DNA from: Dama dama
Taxonomy: Eukaryota > Chordata > Mammalia > Artiodactyla > Cervidae
NCBI RefSeq assembly: GCF_033118175.1
Contig: NC_083699.1
Span: 49,511,001-49,575,000 of the forward strand
Length of the DNA stretch: 64,000 nucleotides
Reading direction: 5' to 3'
The notes below the pieces were generated by a model that was given only the letters and a program-made list of their open reading frames with translations, was not told where the DNA came from and ran no database searches. This document shows, one piece after another, positions 38,301 to 47,300 of this stretch. A program made the translations under genes and the position numbers. How positions within the stretch are numbered: position 1 is the first letter of the stretch; every line of letters starts with the position of its first letter.

Positions 38301-41300
38301 CTCTGGGCCACAGCTCTGGAACCAGCATCTCATGAGACTCAGGGACAGTGACTGTGTGCGTTTCCATTGCGGTGTGACAGGTTCCCACAAATCAGTGACT
38401 GAAGACAACTCCAGTGTGTTCTCTGACAGCTCTGGAGGTCAGAGTCTGACATGGTTCTCCCTGGCTACAGTGTCGGTACCAGGAGGGCCACACTTCCTGC
38501 CAAGGCTCCAGGGAGGGTCTTTCCCTCACCTTTCCCATCTTACAGAGCTGCGCTCCTTGCATTCCTGGCTCCTTGAGGCCGCTGCCTCTGTCTTCAGAGC
38601 TGGCAGCACAGCGTCTTGCTTCTCCTGGCCATGGCCACCACCTTCTGCGGTCAGATCCCCCTTTGCCTAACTCCTATATGGAACCCTTGTGATGGCACTT
38701 AGGGCCCCAGGATAATCTGGGAGAATCTCCCCTGTCTCAAAATCCTTCACTTTATCACATGGCAAAGTTTCCTTTGCCATACGGGGTCACATCCACACGC
38801 CCTGGGGATGTAATTCACATAACTGGGAGATAGGAAGAAGTTCTCTGGGGTCCTGGGCCCGTGGCAAGACTTGGCCAAGCTCTGGACTGACTTCAGCCAG
38901 TGTCCAGCCCAGGCGGACTGCATGCACCACCTGAGCACCCTGCTGTCACCGCGTGGTGGCACCAGGCCCTCTTGGTCTGCCCGGTCAGAGTCTGAGGGCA
39001 CAGTCCATGTCTCATTCTGTTACACCCCCAGGGCCCAGCATGTGGCAGGCGCCAGCTTGGTTGTGTGTTTGTGCAGGCAGGCAGGCACTGATGTGCGGTG
39101 TGTGTCCTTTTAGGCCATGGTGAGTGTCACTGCGGAGAATGCAAGTGCAACGCAGGTTATATCGGGGACAACTGTAACTGCTCGACGGACATCAGCACGT
39201 GCCAGGCCAGGGATGGCCACATCTGCAGCGACCGTGGGCACTGCGTCTGCGGGCAGTGCCAGTGCACAGAGCCAGGGGCCTTTGGGGAGACATGTGAGAA
39301 GTGCCCAACCTGCCCTGATGCCTGCAGCACCAAGAGGTAAAGCCCCCACCCCAGCGTCTCCCCCAGACCATCCTGCCATCTGGCCAGTCAGCCTCTGGGG
39401 CCACCAGCCTCTCACTCCCCATCTCCCACACCTTGCCCATGCAGACTTGCAGGGGAGTGAAACTCTTACTCACATGAACTCGAATAGGGCCTTTGAAGCT
39501 CTGGTTCCATGGAGATTTTGTAAAAACAAAACAAAAGCAAAACAGAAAAACAAAAAGCAAGACTGGGATTCAAGTTTAGAAATTACCGGATGACTAGGTT
39601 AAATGAAATTGAATTGTTTTGGTACCAAAATAGCATCTTCTTAGCCTTTAGTGTGTCACTGAGTGTTTCAAAAGGACATTCAGCATTCATCTTTCTTCCA
39701 AATGAATTTGACCCTCCCCATTAACATCAACCCAAACAGTGTTTCACAGGCCACCTTCCCTGTATAGAAAATACTGTTTTAAACAAAACATCATCAGAAG
39801 GTAAATCGGACAGGAGGGCCCCCGACCTAGATAAGGCATGCCAGGAACAAACTGTAGTGGCTTTTGAATTTTCTGCTCCATTTGTACAGATAATGGAGCG
39901 GGTCTCCGTGCTGCTGCTGAATGCAGAGATTGTCCAGATACAGGCTCCAGGCCTCCACTGACCCAGCCACAGGGTCACGTTCCCCAGTTGACCTCCTCGC
40001 AGCTCTGCCCTCCACATTCTGCCAGAGAACGAATGAGAGGGAATGAAAGAGAGCAGGGAGTTATGGCATCAGGAAAGCAAGAGTGACAGCTTGCCTTGAT
40101 TTTGCTAGAGAAACAGCTGTGCCATCGTCATCCTTGTGCTGAGGGGCCAGGAGGGAGGAACAGAGATAATCAGAAACAAGTAATAATACAGACGTTGTTT
40201 CCTTTTGGCTGGGAAATGCAACTGTGCAATTTTTTTTGGCAGATATCCTTTCCAAATGCCTGGCCCAGGCTCCTAATGAGAGGAGGTCATGCTCCCCGAG
40301 TGGCTGGGGCTGCCGGTCAGTCTGAACTCAGAAATGTTCTGGGTGGCAGAGCCCCTGTCTGGACGTTTGCCACAAATAATCCAGGCGTGGGTAATTGAAA
40401 GCTGGCCGCAGATGGAGAGACAAGATAGACAGGGCCAGATTTTATTTTGTGTAATTAGAGGGAAGCCAGGCAGAGTAAGGGAAAAGAAACACAGATCCAC
40501 TGTTGACCTGCTAAAAATGGAGAAACAGCAGAAATGCAAATGGAAACATCCCAGGGGAGGAGGTTAGGATCCTGGATCTGGAGCCCAAATAGCTATGGCC
40601 ATCTGAGCCTGGACTCTCGGCCATTATCAACATGGAATGCCTGAGGGAGGCGCCCTCCCCCCAGCTCCCACCAGCAGAACCGTTTTGAGTGCGTGCTCCC
40701 AGACCTTGGGGCATGTGAGGCTGTTGGGAGGTGGGGATGAAGCTAGGACAATACGCGTGGAACCAATAAAACCTGTTTCTTCCCCTTCCTCTGGAGCAGC
40801 AAGGCAATAAAGGATTGGCTTAGGTCAGTTAAAAGCCTGCTTGGGAAGACAGCCTTAGCTTTAAATGTTTAAAGCATTCATTTCCAAGAAGACATGGACT
40901 TGGTTTGTTGTCTATTAAGCAACACCAAAGGAGCAAGGAGAGCAAAGAGATGCCATCAGGGAACCTTCTTACATGTCTCTGGGCCACACTGACACTGCCT
41001 CTTTCACAGCCTACTTGTAACTTAAAAAAAAAAAGAAGTCCCTTTGATAGTGCCTTATTTCAGGCTGTTCTTCTCACCGCTTTGTTGAGAACCACCAGGT
41101 TTTCAATGCCTTATGTCCTTTCACCGCCACCCCCCCCCCTGCCCCCGCCACAGGCAATATCCACTTTCTAGAACTAACCAAACACACCCTTCACCTTGGG
41201 TGAGTTCATATTCAGCCTCAGCTGATTTCAATTAACAGACTCCCTGAGCAGAGTCTGTCTCAGCAGCTTGCTTGTTTAAAGGCCAGACTTATTTTAATAC

Positions 41301-44300
41301 GTGACTACAGTAAATCACAAGTTTCAACCCAGTGCGAGGAGCACACGGGTTAAACTGATTTGCCGGTGTGGATGATGAAGGAATGTTCCCTGGAAGCAGC
41401 CCTGTCGTTTCCTGACTACAGGACGTGCAGGTGGAAGCTTCTGTGGTGAGTCCTAGTGGAGATGGGAAGCAAACACCTTTCTTTGCAGTGTGTTAATTGT
41501 GGGGTGGGGAGGGCAGCGGCATTAGTGTGAAGGACCAGAGCTGGAGCCAACCCTTCTTGGTGCCCAGCCAAGTCTCAGTACCCGCCCACTGGGCTATGGC
41601 CTCAGGGGAAATGCAGCAATTCTGACTTGTTTAACTCCAGAATGTTTCCATGAAGTCATTCCCGGGAGAGAGGAATTTTGTGGTTCATCCTGGGATGGTT
41701 GAATTCTTCAACCTATTAGAACCCTGGTAAGAAAGTCTTATCTGCTTTCTCTCCACGATCTCCTCAACGTTCAGAAAGCGGAGGAAGGACTTGGGGAGGG
41801 ACTTGATGAAGAGGCAGGGCTCCTGGGTGCTGCACCCTGCTGCCTTTGATTCCTCATTTCCCTTGCCTGTGAAATAGGGCAACTTAATGAAACGCTCCCA
41901 GCTCCCTTCAGGCCTGGCATCCACTGCACAGTTTTTGCCCTGGAAATGTAGTAACTGGTTCCTCCATCCCAAGGAATTTTAAAATGAAAATGATAAATGT
42001 GATGCATGGTAGTTCTATTTCCTGCCATATTTTTGCCAGAGAGCCTTCCGGACACACAGCCCTGTTGGTCCCCATAGGCCTGTGGGGTATGGGCTGCTGT
42101 CCCCTGTGTCGCTGAGGCTCTGTAAGCTTCTGCCTCACCCCCGCCACACTCTGGTGCCAGGACACAGCTGCAAGGAGGCAGTGGCCCGCCCAACATGCTT
42201 AACTCTGAAGTCCTCACCCCATTTCCCGGAGGAGCCCCTGTTTTGAGGGTCTCTTCCCCCCTTGCAGGTCTCCGAGCACCATCACCTCAGAAAGGCCCTG
42301 CAACTTCACCATCAGCTGGCGATTTTGTTCCAACCCGCTTCTCCCTGGAGTTGAATTCTTGCCACCCCATTTATGGCCCCCCCCCAACAGTCCCCCAGAG
42401 GGGTTAGGGACCCTCTCTCCCCTCCACAACAATCTCAGTGAACTTTAGAGCTTGGCTCCCATACCACATGGGGTCTGTCTGGGAGGGGGAAGGGGGAAGG
42501 GGGAAGGGCCGAGAGTCTCCCAGACGGCGGTCCTCCGCCCTCACCTTTACTCAGTCCCTGGGAGACCAGGCTCCAGACCTAGAGATGCAGATTCCGTGGG
42601 TGTGGTGGAGGCCCCTGGCAGTGTGTCCTGAAATCCCACCCAGAGGAGTTAATGTGCAGGAGGGCTGAGAGCCCTGCCTGCGTGATGGTCTCCTGGTGGG
42701 GATCTTGGGAGTTGGAGCCATAGGGGTGTGAGGACCCCTCCTCAAGGCCAGGAACACTTTTTTATCATCAGAAGCTCCTTGTTTTGGGCAGACTCCTCAG
42801 GGAGGCATTTGATGCACCGGAGTGCAGGTGGATGTGGCTCCTGGTGTCAGAACTTGAAAGGCCTCCAGCCTGCAACTTGACATGGGGACCAGACACGTCT
42901 CTAAATTCACCTAGGCTCCTCCAGGGACCTTCAGGCTTCCCTGCATGAGGGCGACAGAGAGGACAGTAAGGCTAAACAACTGAAGATGGGAGAAGTTAAA
43001 GCTTCAGGGTCCTGAAGGAGGGCTGGGATCTGCACTCTTGGGGCATGTACACAGTTACATGTGTGGAGCTGATCCATAGCATTTAACACCCACATTTATT
43101 GCCTCTCTTCCAAAGAGACTGTGTCGAGTGCTTGCTGCTTCACTCGGGGAGCTCAGCTGACAACCAGACCTGCCAAAACCTGTGCAAGGATGAGGTGATC
43201 ACACGGGTGGACACCATTGGTGAGTGCGGAGTGCCCTGGGTAGCCGGCCCCTTTTGGATCCTGGCAGACACGTAGAGACTATCCTGTGGGGATGATCTTC
43301 AGGGCTGCCTGGCAGACAGGATGGTAGTTTTAACCTTGAGTTAGGAAGTAGCCTCAGGTTCTTGGCGAGTCCTTGCTGGCTCCCCAAGAGGACTTGGGGT
43401 ACCTGGGCTAGGGCACAGGTTCCAGGCTCTCCAGGTATAAGACCTCCCTGTTCATCAATGTCTGCCCTGTCCCTGGGCCCAGTCCTTTCTGAGCCACATC
43501 TACTCCCAGGCTTCCTGCGAAGTTGGTGTATTAGTTAGAATAAGTATTGTTAGTTGCCACAACAAACACACCCCAAACCTCAGTGACTTAACAAAATAGA
43601 AGTTGGTTTGTCACTCATTGAAAGCGAAGATGTTCCTAGTTGACAAGGCCTCCATTGGTCCTGAAAGGAGACCAGATACCCTCTCAATTTTGGTTCCACC
43701 CTCCCCCAGGTCCTCAGAATCCTCTCCATTGAGTCTACAAGTGGGGAGGACAGAGGGAAGGATTGGATGGGAGTTTTACATGGGCTGGACCTAGAAGGGT
43801 ACATGTAACTTCCCCCCAGAATTCAGTCACCTGGCCACATTTACTGCGGGAATGGTGGGAAATACCATCCAGGTGTTCCCAGGAAGCTGGGAAACCATGT
43901 TTGGTGACTAGCTAGCCAGTCTGTGCCCCATTTGGCCTCAGCCCAGCACAGCTCTCTTGATGCTGCTGGCATCAGACAAGGCAGAGCTTGCATTCTGTCC
44001 AGAGGAACCCAGGATAGAATTCCTGCCGGTCTCTCTGCTCCTTGTTCCTGCCTCCCTGGTCCTGACTGATGCTCTGGCCAAATCATGGCAACCGAGTCGT
44101 GAATGCCATCAGCTCATACTCACTGAGCAACTACTGTGTGCCAGGGCTTGTATGGCACCTGGGAGCCAATGTGGAGCCCCCCACCCTCCCAGTCTGGCCT
44201 CTCATGCCAGTTTTCCTGCCCTGCTTCTGTCTTGTGGCTTGAGGCCTGGCTCGCAGCAAGTTTTGCCTGCAGACCTGGGCTGTTGTCCTGTGACTGGACA

Positions 44301-47300
44301 CCCGCAGAAAGACAGGGTGATGCCTAACCTGACCCACTAACTAGTCCGTCGCTCTGGAGCAAGTCCTGCTGTTCACGCACAGCTGTGACCTGAATCAGCT
44401 GCTTCACAGAGAAAGTTTGTTTGAATTCAGCAGTTTTCCTTCCTTCCTTCCCCCAGGCTTTTTCACACACACACGGTCGCTCACAGTCGCTCACACTCAG
44501 CCAGGCGGGGCTTACTGTTGGGGTCTGAGAGGAAAAAAAGCCCAGGCCTCCGCGTCTGATAACCGCTCAAAACTGTCTGGTCCCAGGTGGAGCCTCCTTT
44601 GAGCCACAGGCTTACAGAGGGTGGAGCTGGAAGGCGTCCCATGTCACAACATAACCTGCAGTTATTATTCAGGACCCATGGGTCATTCCCTTATCACCCG
44701 CCTTCCTCTTACTTCACACTCTTCCCGGCTTCCTTCCCCCCTAGAAATCAGTCTAACCCTGACCCAGGGAAGCCTTAGACTGTGGATAATGCCTCGGGGG
44801 TGAGGAGGGTGATGCTTTCACCTCAGGTGACAGCCGTGTGGGGACAGCAGGTGTGAGGCAGTGTGAGGAAGGGAGCTTCTTCCCACGGGGAGCGAGGCAA
44901 GCAGTGTGCACCATCCTGGGGGCTGGGGAGGTGCAGTCTCTCACTCATCTCATCTCTTCGTGCGGCTCTCTCATTTCACATCTCAGGACAGCACTGCCAG
45001 CTCTCGGCCTCTGCAGCTGGCTCTCGGCCAGGGGACTCGAGTGTGAGCTCTCTCTCAGGCCTCCGCGGGCAGCAGGAGAGCCCCTTCTTTATCCAGTTCT
45101 ATTGTCCTGTCCCGCCTGGCCATAGTGCGTCCTTTCCTTCCACATCCCCACAGTGAGCGCTGCAGAGGTTCCCTCGCGTGGAAGGGAGTTTGCATCCCTG
45201 GGGCAGTCTAACTCAGTGCTGGGCCTGCATTCTTGATGTGAGAGACTTGAACTCACTGTTAACGTCCCAGTCAGCCTCTCTGCACCCCTTTTCTTCTGGG
45301 GCAGGGTTTGGCTCCTCACCCCATCCCTCGGTGGCTCTGAGTTGCTCGGAGAGACACTCAGGACACTTCTGCCTGGTTTTCTTCCAGTGAAAGATGACCA
45401 GGAGGCAGTGCTCTGTTTCTACAAGACCGCCAAGGACTGTGTGATGATGTTCACCTACTCAGAGCTCCCCAGTGGGAAGTCCAACCTCACGGTCCTCAGG
45501 GAGCCAGGTGGGTGAGGGCTGGCCCTGTCTGCTCCCCCAGGGCACTTGGTTTCTGACGTATCACCCACCCTCTTTTCACCATCCTTTCCAAACTCCAGAG
45601 AGGGGAGGGACACAGTTCCCTGTGAAGATCAGGATCTGTGGGCCTTCTCTACCTGACTGCTGTAGTTCAGAAGGAAGATGACTGTTCATCTGGGGACCAT
45701 CGCTGGGGCAGAGCTTGGGGCTGTGACTGGAGGGAATGGGAGTTATAGGAGGACAGGGCCCTGCCCTGGGGGAGTGTCTCATCTCAAAGGCAGGGGTCCG
45801 GGGGTGGCAGTGAGCACAGAACACGCTTAACCTATGTGGCTAACAGCAGTGTGAGTGTGCACGGCAGGTCCGGACCATCAGCGCTGGGCATCAGGGAGTC
45901 TGGGTACGTGCACGGCCCTGGCTGGGCTGCCGCTTCCTGGAGTGGCGTCCAGGAAGGGCAGAGCGCTGGGTGAACATTCCCACAAGTGCTGTGCCCAGCC
46001 GCTGAGGACGGCATGCTCTGACCCACATGGACAATTCTGCCTCATGCTCTGGGCCCAGGGACCAGTAGCCCTTTTCCTTGGGATAATTAGGGTTTCTGGT
46101 ATGTCCCCTTTTATTCTTCTCTGGAGGAGGTTGGAGCGGGGATGGGGGTGCAGAAAAAGATCTGCTCTCTTGAGTTCACAGCACTGCAAACTGCTTCCAC
46201 ATGAGGCCAGACCACATAATGTGCCTTCCCGAGGCAGAGGCAGAGGGAAGGGTTGTGGTCTCAGCCCAGGATGCACGCCTGAAGAATGAGGTTTTGTTTC
46301 CAAGCGCTGTCTTTGTGGTTCTTTGAAAATAAGCACATTTGCTCCAAAGGCTCCACACTAAGGGCTTACAAATGTCGGCTGGCCCCCAGCCCAGCCCTTG
46401 CGGAACGGCTTCGTGAAACCTCCTGCTGCCTGCTCTACTCCCGAAACCATTTACATGAAAGTCGAGACGTGGTCCAGCATCCTGCACGGGAGGTGGGGCT
46501 GGGCTGAGGTGTGGGTGCTTCGAGTTGGGGGGATGCAGCCGTGCACAGGGTGTGTGGGGGAAAAGTGGAGCAGCCTCTAAATTCTCCTGGACTTTGCCCT
46601 CGATTTGCTGTGTGGCCTTGGGTCAGTCGCCAGCCTTCTTTGAATCTTTTACTTCATGTGCATTGGAGAAACCTGCCTGCCACCCACACCTCCCAGAAGC
46701 CATGTGAGGGTCTTATGAAGCACATGAAGGCCTCTGGGGAGAGCTGGTGGGCCTGAGGTTAGAGTGGGGGCATGGTGATGCCGGTGGCTTGCTCACTGTG
46801 CCCTGCTCCTCCAGAGTGTGGGACCGCCCCCAGTGCCATGACCATTCTCCTGGCCGTGGTCGGCAGCATCCTCCTGACTGGGTTTGCACTTCTGGTCATC
46901 TGGAAGCTGCTCGTCACCATCCACGACCGGAGAGAGTTCGCCAAGTTCCAGAGTGAGCGATCCAGGGCCCGCTATGAAATGGTATGCCTGTGGGAAGCAG
47001 AAAGTGGGAAGCATGTCAAGCTTAGGGGTCCAGCTGAGTTCAGGCAGAGGCCCCCTAGCACCTTTAGCATTCAGAACAAAGAAGCGAAGCCTGAGGGGTA
47101 GTGTGTACCCAGTTCTGAATGCCCTGCACAGAGCCCCACACCACGCCCAGGTCAGGAGGCTCACAAGCAGAGGTGCTGGGCACAGCCTGAGCAGGGGGAG
47201 TCTGGACAGAGCCCAGGAGGGGACCCCACATACCCACAGTCTATCGCAATGTCTGTGTGTGCCTTGCTTCCCCAAGCAGACTGCACGTCATCCAAGGACA

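Larger units (their letters stand above)
18685..39113 (+). other. ITGB5: ITGB5 large intron (20.4 kb)
   Basis: GT-AG intron separating the two halves of I-EGF3. It holds Bov-tA SINEs (19.0, 21.7, 23.0, 27.9, 33.2 kb), CHR-type SINEs (32.9, 33.6 kb) and a probable solo LTR (25.4-26.2 kb). It also has a compound AC minisatellite (26.3 kb), MIR (30.7 kb), two copies of one ancient repeat (19.2, 38.4 kb) and a candidate enhancer core (32.16 kb). No exon with coding support was found inside it. Stretches at 23.3-25.3, 34.3-36.4 and 36.8-38.3 kb look unique. Confidence 0.85.
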
